Shown: positions 1-6,443 of the stretch, piece by piece | How positions within the stretch are numbered: the first letter of the stretch is position 1 | Layout: every line of letters starts with the position of its first letter | Notes under the pieces: model-generated | Seen by the model: the letters and a program-made list of their open reading frames with translations, nothing else | Databases searched by the model: none | What the model was told of the DNA's origin: nothing | Made by a program: the position numbers and the translations under genes | Source: Halobellus rufus | Lineage (GTDB): Archaea; Halobacteriota; Halobacteria; Halobacteriales; Haloferacaceae | Direction of reading: 5' to 3' | Assembly (NCBI RefSeq): GCF_000739575.1 | Contig: NZ_BBJO01000005.1 | Span: 1-64,000, forward strand | Length of the DNA: 64,000 nt

Positions 1-109
1 ACCCACAACACTCCCTACACCCAATCACACGGGCTAACAGCGTACTCCCCTCCTGACGCTCGTAGCGGACCGCTAGGCTTAAACGCCGAAACGGAATAGA
101 ACTAACCGC

Positions 110-185
110 GCCAAGGTGGCAGAGTTCGGCCGAACGCGTCCGCCTGCAGAGCGGATCATCGCCGGTTCAAATCCGGCCCTTGGCT
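110..185 (+). tRNA. tRNA-Cys (anticodon GCA)
   Basis: A full cloverleaf can be drawn. The 7-bp acceptor stem pairs GCCAAGG (110-116) with CCTTGGC (178-184), the T-arm carries GGTTCAAAT, and a 5-bp anticodon stem (139-143 with 151-155) closes a loop with GCA at 146-148. The discriminator base is U (185), as is usual for tRNA-Cys. CCA is not encoded. An A/T-rich TATA-like stretch (around 77-83) lies upstream and a T-run follows the gene. No intron is seen. Confidence 0.95.
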
Positions 186-229
186 TTTCAGTTTTCGCCG
201 TTTCCGGAGCGTCGAAGCGTGATCTTATC

Positions 230-305
230 GTAGCGTTTGCAAGTCTTCGCTCACGCGATCGCACGCCAGCGTGCGATCGGATGTGCAACCAGTTGCAAAC
301 GCTAC
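230..305. repeat. Nested perfect inverted repeats (76-bp hairpin)
   Basis: The outer arms GTAGCGTTTGCAA (230-242) and TTGCAAACGCTAC (293-305) are perfect 13-bp complements. Inside them CGATCGCACGC (256-266) and GCGTGCGATCG (269-279) are perfect 11-bp complements with a 2-nt loop. The structure lies between tRNA-Cys and the 3' end of the convergent kinase gene. It may be a bidirectional terminator, a cruciform, or a small non-autonomous element. Confidence 0.8.
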
Positions 306-374
306 TATAGCCGTTGCGTTCTTGTCGGTGCCCCACCGTCTCGGTGGGAGTGAGCACCGAGACAACAGTCAGTG

Positions 375-1430
375 TCAGTCCGCGAGTTCGATGCCTGCGA
401 TCTCGAACCGCGCACCGCAGGTCTCGCTCTCGGAGACTGACACCGTCCACCCGTGAGCCTCCACGAGCTGTTTCACGATCGAGAGGCCGTAGCCGGTGCC
501 CGAAGACCGCGTCGAATACCCGTGTTCGAATATCGAATCGGTGATCGAGTCGGGAATCCCGCGACCGTCGTCGGCGACGTAGAACCCGGTTCGGTCGTCG
601 AGCGGTCCAACCGTGATCGTCACGCTCGCTGTCGCCTCGGCGTCAGCGGTCCCGTGTTCCACCGCGTTTCTGAAGAGGTTCTCGAACAGCTCCTCCAACC
701 GACCTTTGTCGGCCGTTACCGTGCCGAGATCGGACTCGACGTGGAGTACGGCTGCGGCAGTTTCGACGTTGTGCCACGCGTCTCGAACGGCTCCTTCGAG
801 ATCGACCGGTTCGGTGTCGCCGATGATCCGTCCCTCCCGCGACAGCGCCAGCACGTCGTCGACGAGGTGGTCGATGCGCCCGAGGGCTTCGAGAACCTGC
901 TCCAGTTCGGGTTGCCTCTCGCGTTCGTTCGCTAGTTCGGTGTAGCCTCGCGCCACCGACAGCGGATTTCGAATGTCGTGTGCGAGAATGTCGGCGAACT
1001 CGTCGAGCCGTTCTTTCTGGTCTCGGAGTTCGTCCTCGCGTTTTCGGCGCTCGGTCACGTCGCGGATGATCCCGGTGAAGTACTGGTCGCCGTCGTGGGT
1101 GTGTTCTCGGAGGCTGATCAGCGTCGGGACTTCGTGGCCGTCTTTGTGTAAGGCCGGCAGTTCGACGCCCTCCCAGTCGATGTTCCGCTCGCCGGTTTCG
1201 ACGTAGGCCGCGAGCGCAGCGCCGTGGACCGGGCGCAGTCGCTCCGGGATGATCGTCATCTTCGAGCTCCCGATCAGCTCGTCGGGGGCGTATCCCAGAA
1301 TCGATTCGATCGCGGGGTTCGCGTACACGATCGTGCTCTCCTCGTCGATCGTCAGCATTCCCTCCGCGGCGCTCTCGACCAGCGTCTGGTAGAACTCGTC
1401 GGGGCTGGTCGGCAGCGCGTTCGGTTCCAT
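375..1430 (-). CDS. PAS domain sensor histidine kinase
   Basis: This is a soluble two-component kinase of 351 residues. One PAS domain (about 14-127, ending in the usual DVTERR linker) is followed by a HisKA dimerisation helix with phospho-acceptor H151 in LAHDIRNP. A HATPase domain follows, with an N-box (ENLFRNAVEHG, about 250-260), a G1 box DDGRGIP (288-293) and a G2 region GTGYGLS (311-317). No transmembrane segment is seen, so it presumably senses a cytoplasmic signal, possibly redox or a small ligand in the PAS pocket. The start at 1430 gives MEPNALP just before the PAS domain; the reading frame is open further upstream, but that extension is Arg-rich and unlike a haloarchaeal protein. 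No response regulator is adjacent, so its partner is unknown. Confidence 0.9.
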   Translation of the reverse strand: MEPNALPTSPDEFYQTLVESAAEGMLTIDEESTIVYANPAIESILGYAPDELIGSSKMTIIPERLRPVHGAALAAYVETGERNIDWEGVELPALHKDGHEVPTLISLREHTHDGDQYFTGIIRDVTERRKREDELRDQKERLDEFADILAHDIRNPLSVARGYTELANERERQPELEQVLEALGRIDHLVDDVLALSREGRIIGDTEPVDLEGAVRDAWHNVETAAAVLHVESDLGTVTADKGRLEELFENLFRNAVEHGTADAEATASVTITVGPLDDRTGFYVADDGRGIPDSITDSIFEHGYSTRSSGTGYGLSIVKQLVEAHGWTVSVSESETCGARFEIAGIELAD

Positions 1431-1615
1431 TGATGCTCTGCGGAGGCGTATGTGCCCGGCCCGTAAACACTTGCTGCCGAACGGGCGCGCGGCGTTCGCG
1501 TGGCCGTCTAGCGAGTCTGCGTCTCGGGGCCGTGGGCAACGTCGTCGACGCGCCACGGGCCCGTGCGTCCACGAAAACGGTAACCGTTATACGCCACGTG
1601 GTCAAACTCGGAGAT

Positions 1616-2422
1616 ATGCAACGACGCGCCGCGGCGATTTACGTCGCACTCTTCATCGTTATCGGTGCGGCTTCGTACTCGCTCATCGCGACCGCGCAGA
1701 CGCCGACTGTCGAGTTCGACAACCCCGAGTACGAACTCGAACAGGGGGACCAGTTACAGGTGGGAGACCGGACCTACACCGTTTCGAGCGTCTCCGAGAC
1801 GAGCGGTGAACTCCAGTACACCGAGGAGTCGTCGGAGTACACCGCCACGTGGGAGAACGACTCGACGCAGACCGTCGACGACGAGGAGTGGCGAGTGCTC
1901 GTCGACGAGGGAGAGGAACCGTCGGGGTTCACCCTCCAAGAGGAGATAAACGAGACGGCGATCCTGCAGGAGGACCCCGACGCCAGTGAGGAGACGGTCG
2001 AACAGAACGGCACGCGCTACGTCGTGATCAACGAGTCCGAACTCGTCCCCGCCGATGAGTACTTCCCGGACCCCGAGACCCGCTCGTACGCCGAGGGCGA
2101 CACCATCGACTACGAGGGCAACGCCACGACCGTCGACTCGGTCACGACCGACGCAGTGCAGTTGACGTGGACCGCGCCGCGGACGAACACGATCTCCGCC
2201 GAGTCCGAGGCGAACGTCACGCTGGGCGAGGAGACGTACCTCGCGTACTTCCCCGACGGGTCGACGATGCAGTTGACTCAGAACTTCGAGAGCTACGACC
2301 GCCAGACCGCCGAGATCGACCGCGTCCAGACGCAGACGAACGGCCTCTGGGGCGTCAGCATCGTCTCGTTCCTCACGGCCGTCTTCATGATCGGCTTCGC
2401 GTACCTCCCCTCGCGGTACTGA
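1616..2422 (+). CDS. Two-TM envelope protein of unknown function
   Basis: The product has 268 residues: an N-terminal hydrophobic helix (about 7-28), a long acidic Thr/Ser-rich segment that should lie outside the cell, and a C-terminal helix (about 244-264) followed by a short basic end (PSRY). Several N-x-S/T sequons in the outer part (for example NDST, NETA, NGTR, NESE) are candidate N-glycosylation sites, which fits a surface protein. I recognise no enzymatic motif. The ATG at 1616 places the first helix directly at the N-terminus; the frame is open upstream into the promoter region of the divergent kinase gene. Confidence 0.8.
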   Translation: MQRRAAAIYVALFIVIGAASYSLIATAQTPTVEFDNPEYELEQGDQLQVGDRTYTVSSVSETSGELQYTEESSEYTATWENDSTQTVDDEEWRVLVDEGEEPSGFTLQEEINETAILQEDPDASEETVEQNGTRYVVINESELVPADEYFPDPETRSYAEGDTIDYEGNATTVDSVTTDAVQLTWTAPRTNTISAESEANVTLGEETYLAYFPDGSTMQLTQNFESYDRQTAEIDRVQTQTNGLWGVSIVSFLTAVFMIGFAYLPSRY

Positions 2423-2509
2423 ACGCCGCAGCGCCGTTCTGTTCCTTTTCTGTACTATCGTTCGTTATGGATCGACAGAGTGATGTACTGCCACGGGTTC
2501 CCTCAGCGT

Positions 2510-2671
2510 ATGTCGACTCAGCGGCCGTCGGATATCCAATCGAAGACGTGTCCGGACTGCGGCGAGGAGATGTCGTTCAACGGGATCCAGCCCGCGGGTT
2601 ACGCGCAGTTCTTCTGTGAGCGGTGTCGCTACCGACGGGACACCTTCGTCGGCAGCGACGTCGACACGTGA
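2510..2671 (+). CDS. Small CPxCG-type zinc ribbon protein
   Basis: This 53-residue protein has two Cys pairs, CPDCG and CERC, spaced about 20 residues apart, which is a one-finger zinc ribbon. CPxCG micro-proteins are numerous in haloarchaea and mostly act as small regulators or adaptors; no specific role can be read here. I chose the ATG at 2510 (MSTQRPSD); an in-frame ATG at 2480 would add ten residues without conserved character. The gene stands alone between the envelope protein and the VOC gene. Confidence 0.7.
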   Translation: MSTQRPSDIQSKTCPDCGEEMSFNGIQPAGYAQFFCERCRYRRDTFVGSDVDT

Positions 2672-2736
2672 GGTCGGGGTCGGAGTGACACGGGTGTCAC
2701 TCCGATACTTATCCCGGTGGCCGTCCTACGGGGCGT

Positions 2737-3351
2737 ATGAGCGACGAACCTGAAGTCACCGCGGAGCGACCGGACAGCCCGTTCCACACGACCGGCACGG
2801 ACCACATCACCATCTGGGGCAGCAACGAGGAAGACACGCTCGCGTTCTATCGGGACCTCCTCGGGATGCCGTTGGTCCTGAGACAGCCGAACCTCGACGA
2901 TCCCTCCCAGACGCACCTGTTCTTCGACACCGGCGACGGCCGGATCCTGACTGTCTTCGTCGGCGACCGCGCCTCGAACCGCGGCCCGCAGCGCGGCGGC
3001 ACCGGCTCGGTGCACCACCTCTGCTTCAGCATCCCGCCGGAGGACTTCGAGGACGTCGCGAGCGCGCTCGACGACGCCGGCCGCAACTACAACGTCTTCG
3101 ATCGGGGGATCTTCTTCTCCCTCTACACCCACGACAACAACGGCCTCGTGATCGAACTCTCGACGGACAAGTACGACATCCCCGACGACCGCCGCGGCGA
3201 GGTGCTCGCGAAGGCGCAGGAGCTACGCGTCGAAGACGGCGCGGAGTACGCCAAGGACGAACACCTCGCGGCCGCGCTCGAAGCACTCGGACTCGACGCC
3301 GAGCCCTACGACCTCCCGGACGCGTCGTCGGGCGTCGGCGGCGTGAACTGA
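2737..3351 (+). CDS. VOC (glyoxalase/dioxygenase superfamily) protein
   Basis: The 204-residue product shows one vicinal-oxygen-chelate module: an opening strand with TDHITIWG, the signature LAFYRDLLGMPL, a middle HHLCF strand, and a closing strand with VIELSTDKY. The His and Glu residues in these strands are the usual divalent-metal ligands. Members catalyse glyoxalase, ring-cleavage, isomerase or resistance reactions, and the substrate cannot be deduced here. The roughly 60 C-terminal residues lie beyond the module and resemble a helical extension. The gene converges with the alcohol dehydrogenase at 3376-4416. Confidence 0.85.
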   Translation: MSDEPEVTAERPDSPFHTTGTDHITIWGSNEEDTLAFYRDLLGMPLVLRQPNLDDPSQTHLFFDTGDGRILTVFVGDRASNRGPQRGGTGSVHHLCFSIPPEDFEDVASALDDAGRNYNVFDRGIFFSLYTHDNNGLVIELSTDKYDIPDDRRGEVLAKAQELRVEDGAEYAKDEHLAAALEALGLDAEPYDLPDASSGVGGVN

Positions 3352-3375
3352 CCGGCGGCGTCCCGTCCGGCCGTC

Positions 3376-4416
3376 CTATTCGACCTCGACGAGCACCTTG
3401 ATCGCCTCGCGCTCGTCCATCGCGCGGTAGCCCTCGGCGACGTCGTCGAGTCCGACGGTCTTCGTGAAGATCGGCGCGGGGTCGAGCGTCCCCTGCAGCA
3501 CGTCCGCCATCAACTCCTCCGCGTACGCGCGGACGGGCGCGACCCCGCCGCGGAGCGTGATATTGTCGCCGAAGAAGTCGAAGAGGTCGAGCCCGCCGTC
3601 GAGCCCGTGGGGGACGCCCACGTAGCCGACCATTCCGCCGGGCCGACAGACCGCGGCGGCCGTCTCTATCGACGACGCGGCCCCGACGCACTCGAGGACG
3701 TGGTTCGCGCCGCCGTTGGTCAGCTCGCGGACGCGCTCTATCGCGTCCTCGCCGCGTTCTGCGACGAGGTCCGTCGCGCCGAACTCGGCGGCGAGTTCGA
3801 GGCGGTCCTCGTGGTGACCGACCGCGACGATCCGCTCCGCGCCGAGACGGCGCGCCGCGAGGACGCCGCAGAGCCCCACCGCGCCGTCGCCGACGACGAC
3901 GCAGGTGTCGCCGGCGTCGACGCCCGCGTTCACCGCCGCGTGGTGGCCCGTTCCCATCACGTCCGTCAGCGGGAGCAGCGAGCGGAGCGTCTCCTCGTCG
4001 TCGGCGTGGCGGTCCGGCACGCGGACGAGCGTGCCGTCGGCGTGGGGACAGCGGATCTTCTCGCCCTGTGCGCCGCCGTTGTCGCCGCCCCAGCCGTCGC
4101 CGTTCACACAGGAGGTGTGCAGGCCCTTCCGACAGAACTCGCAGGAGCCGCAGCTGATCTTGAACGGCGCGAAGACGCGATCGCCCGGCTCGACCGAGCG
4201 GACGTCGTCGCCGACGGTCTCGACGACGCCCATCGGCTCGTGGCCGACCGTCGATCCCGGGTCGCGGTCGCTGTCGCCGCGGTAGAACCACAGGTCGGAG
4301 CCGCAGACCGCGGTGTGAGTCACGCGGACGATCGCGTCCGTCGGCGATTCGAGTTCGGGTTCGGGAACCTCTTCGACGCGGACGTCGCGGGGGCCGTGAT
4401 AGACTGCGGCGCGCAT
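3376..4416 (-). CDS. Zinc-dependent alcohol dehydrogenase (MDR family)
   Basis: This 346-residue medium-chain dehydrogenase has catalytic zinc ligands C38, H59 and E60 (AVCGSD and GHEP) and a complete structural zinc site at C89, C92, C95 and C103. The Rossmann part contains a glycine-rich turn (VVVGDGAVGLCG) for NAD(P). The family oxidises alcohols or polyols reversibly; the close neighbours in sequence are threonine/sorbitol-type dehydrogenases, but the substrate is not determined. It diverges from the gene at 4564, and its start at 4416 has no iron-box-like motif nearby. Confidence 0.88.
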   Translation of the reverse strand: MRAAVYHGPRDVRVEEVPEPELESPTDAIVRVTHTAVCGSDLWFYRGDSDRDPGSTVGHEPMGVVETVGDDVRSVEPGDRVFAPFKISCGSCEFCRKGLHTSCVNGDGWGGDNGGAQGEKIRCPHADGTLVRVPDRHADDEETLRSLLPLTDVMGTGHHAAVNAGVDAGDTCVVVGDGAVGLCGVLAARRLGAERIVAVGHHEDRLELAAEFGATDLVAERGEDAIERVRELTNGGANHVLECVGAASSIETAAAVCRPGGMVGYVGVPHGLDGGLDLFDFFGDNITLRGGVAPVRAYAEELMADVLQGTLDPAPIFTKTVGLDDVAEGYRAMDEREAIKVLVEVE

Positions 4417-4534
4417 ATCGGGAGTGCGTTCGGCGCGAGCAAAAGGCGTGCGGCTTCGCGCGCGTCATAGCGGTCGTCGACGACGTCTCTGACGGCTCCG
4501 CTCCCGACTCCATCGACCGGGCGCGGTCGTAATC

Positions 4535-4561
4535 GTTATAGTTTTTTAGGCATACCTAAAA
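4535..4561 (+). promoter_or_regulatory. Promoter with iron-box-like operator
   Basis: A TATA-like stretch (about 4535-4545) is followed immediately by the 18-bp palindrome TTTTAGGCATACCTAAAA (4544-4561), which has perfect 7-bp arms and a CATA spacer. It ends 2 nt before the start codon at 4564. The spacing suggests a leaderless transcript with the operator over the start site, where a bound repressor would block transcription. The TTAGG...CCTAA form resembles DtxR/IdeR-family (SirR/Idr) sites. A close relative precedes the siderophore-transport operon at 15810-15825. Confidence 0.7.
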
Positions 4562-4563
4562 CT

Positions 4564-5394
4564 ATGTCTGAGGTCGAGTCTGCGATTCGAGATCTGACGG
4601 CGGCTCGACGCGCCGTTCGCGACGAACTCCGCGAGACCGAGCGCCAGCAGCGCGGGTTCGAGGGGTTCCGCGGCACAGTCGCCGGGATCGACCCCGACCG
4701 GGGCGTTCCGAACGGATCGAGCGCCCCGACGGCGACCCCGTCGGCCGGATCCGGACCGGGGTGGTCGACGGGCGCTTCAGCGGCGACAGCGACGGCTGCG
4801 ACGCCCGACGACCGCTGCCGCCGCGTCCGCGCGGCGTTCGAGGAACTAGTCCTCCCGCACGTCGAGACGGAGACCGGCGGGGTGCCCGCGACGATCGCGG
4901 CCGAGTTGAGCGCCGAGGTCGCGGTCGCGCTCGCCGCGGAGGGCGGCGGCAATCAGTTCACCGAGGCGCTTCGCGAGGCCGTTCTCGAACACGTCGACCA
5001 GCGGCTCGCGGAGGGTCGGGTGATGCTTCGCGCCCTGACGCGCGAGCGCGACTCCCTCGACGACGCGATCGCGCTGCTGAAACGCGTCGATCGGGAGCTT
5101 CCGGCCGTCGACGACTCGGTGGTGCTGCTCTCGACCGACGAGGAACTGTGGGATCGCCGTCGGCGCGTCGCGTCGCTCGAAACCGATCTCGAAGCGGCCC
5201 TCCGCGATCGACAGTCCACGCTGGGGGACGTCGTCGCCTCGGAGGTGAAAGCCGGCATCGAACACGACACCGTCGTCGAGTACCTCTTCGGCGAGCGCGA
5301 CGTCACCTATCCGGCCCTCGACGCGCTCGCTCGCGCGGTCGGCGAGTGCCGCCGCCGGACGGACCGGCTCGATTCGGCGCTCGAAGCGGAGTGA
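4564..5394 (+). CDS. DUF7260-like helical protein, putative iron-responsive
   Basis: The product has 276 residues. The N-terminus is a charged helix (ARRAVRDELRETERQQRGFEGF) of the type I associate with haloarchaeal DUF7260. A Gly/Ser/Ala-rich linker (about 50-80) and more Arg/Glu-rich helices follow, with heptad-like spacing that suggests a coiled coil. There is no signal peptide, membrane helix or catalytic motif. The biochemical role is unknown. The start at 4564 sits directly after an iron-box-like palindrome, so the gene is probably repressed or induced with iron status; this is inferred from the site alone. Confidence 0.75.
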   Translation: MSEVESAIRDLTAARRAVRDELRETERQQRGFEGFRGTVAGIDPDRGVPNGSSAPTATPSAGSGPGWSTGASAATATAATPDDRCRRVRAAFEELVLPHVETETGGVPATIAAELSAEVAVALAAEGGGNQFTEALREAVLEHVDQRLAEGRVMLRALTRERDSLDDAIALLKRVDRELPAVDDSVVLLSTDEELWDRRRRVASLETDLEAALRDRQSTLGDVVASEVKAGIEHDTVVEYLFGERDVTYPALDALARAVGECRRRTDRLDSALEAE

Positions 5395-5439
5395 GCCGGT
5401 ACGATCGTCACCGTCGCGGTCGAGGGCTCGACGGCGACG

Positions 5440-6432
5440 TCACCACTCCAGCGACCCGCCGCTCTGGTACTCCGTGACCTGCGTCTCGAAGAAGTTCTTC
5501 TCCTTGTTCAGGTCGACGGCCTCGCTCATCCACGGGAACGGGTTGTCGGTCCCGTAGCTCTCGTCGAGGTCGAGCTGTCCGAGCCGGCGGTCGGCGACGT
5601 GTTCGACGTACTCGACGAACTGCTCGGGTCCCATCCCGAGGACGTCCTCGGGGCAGGCCTCTCGGGCGTACGTCGCTTCGAGGTCGACGGCGGTCTCGAT
5701 CAGGTCGCGCACCTCCGCGCCGAACTCGTCGGTCCACGCCTCGGGGTGCTCCTTTCGGATCTGGTTGATGAGGTCGACGCCGAAGCCCACGTGCAGCGAC
5801 TCGTCGCGCATGATGTACTCGAACTGCTGGCCGATGCCGACCATCCGGTTTCGGCGCTTCAGCGCGAGCATCATCGCGAACCCGGCGTAGAAGAACACGC
5901 CCTCCATCACGACGTAGAAGCCGACGAGGTCTCTGAGGAGGTCGCGGACGTCCTCGGTGTCCTCCAGTCGGAACTCGGGGTCGTCGATGTTCCGCGTCAG
6001 GTCGACGACGAACTGGTCCTTCTCGCGGATCGAGGGGATCCGGTCGTACATCCCGTAGAGGTACTCCGGCTCGAACCCCAGCGAGTCACAGCAGTAGATG
6101 AACGTGTCCGTGTGGATCGCCTCCTCGTAGGCCTGTCGCAGGAGGTACTGGCGGCACTCCGGCGCGGTGACGTACTCGTAGATCGCGAGCACGATGTTGT
6201 TCGCCGTCAGCGACTCCGCCGTCGAGAAGAAGCCGAGGTTCCACTCGACGAGTTGTCGCTCCGAGTCGGTGAGGTCGTCGCCGTTCCACTGGGTGATGTC
6301 CTCCTGCATCGGGATCTCCTCGGGCACCCAGTTGTTGGCGACGCCGTCGCGGTAGTACTCGCGGGCCCAGTCGTAGTCGATCGGCAGGATCTTGTTCGGG
6401 TCGTGTTCGGCGTCGTGGTTGAGTAGTGGCAT
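5440..6432 (-). CDS. nrdB: Ribonucleoside-diphosphate reductase beta subunit, class Ic type
   Basis: This is the radical-generating R2 subunit (330 residues). The di-metal ligands are visible: E73 in TAESL (where most R2 proteins have Asp), E104 and H107 in EEAIH, and a later EGVFF and RDESLH pair. The residue at the tyrosyl-radical position is F111 (H107 plus 4), not Tyr. Together with E73 and the tail NKEKNFFETQVTEYQ this matches the class Ic R2 of Chlamydia, which uses a Mn/Fe cofactor instead of a tyrosyl radical. It is last in the nrdR-nrdA-nrdB operon, 11 nt after nrdA. The family is certain; the metal content is inferred. Confidence 0.95.
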   Translation of the reverse strand: MPLLNHDAEHDPNKILPIDYDWAREYYRDGVANNWVPEEIPMQEDITQWNGDDLTDSERQLVEWNLGFFSTAESLTANNIVLAIYEYVTAPECRQYLLRQAYEEAIHTDTFIYCCDSLGFEPEYLYGMYDRIPSIREKDQFVVDLTRNIDDPEFRLEDTEDVRDLLRDLVGFYVVMEGVFFYAGFAMMLALKRRNRMVGIGQQFEYIMRDESLHVGFGVDLINQIRKEHPEAWTDEFGAEVRDLIETAVDLEATYAREACPEDVLGMGPEQFVEYVEHVADRRLGQLDLDESYGTDNPFPWMSEAVDLNKEKNFFETQVTEYQSGGSLEW

Positions 6433-6443
6433 CCTCGATCACC

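Noticed and set aside
79..450. Minus-strand frame across tRNA-Cys
   Set aside because: It spans the tRNA gene and the nested palindrome, and is Arg-rich without conserved features.
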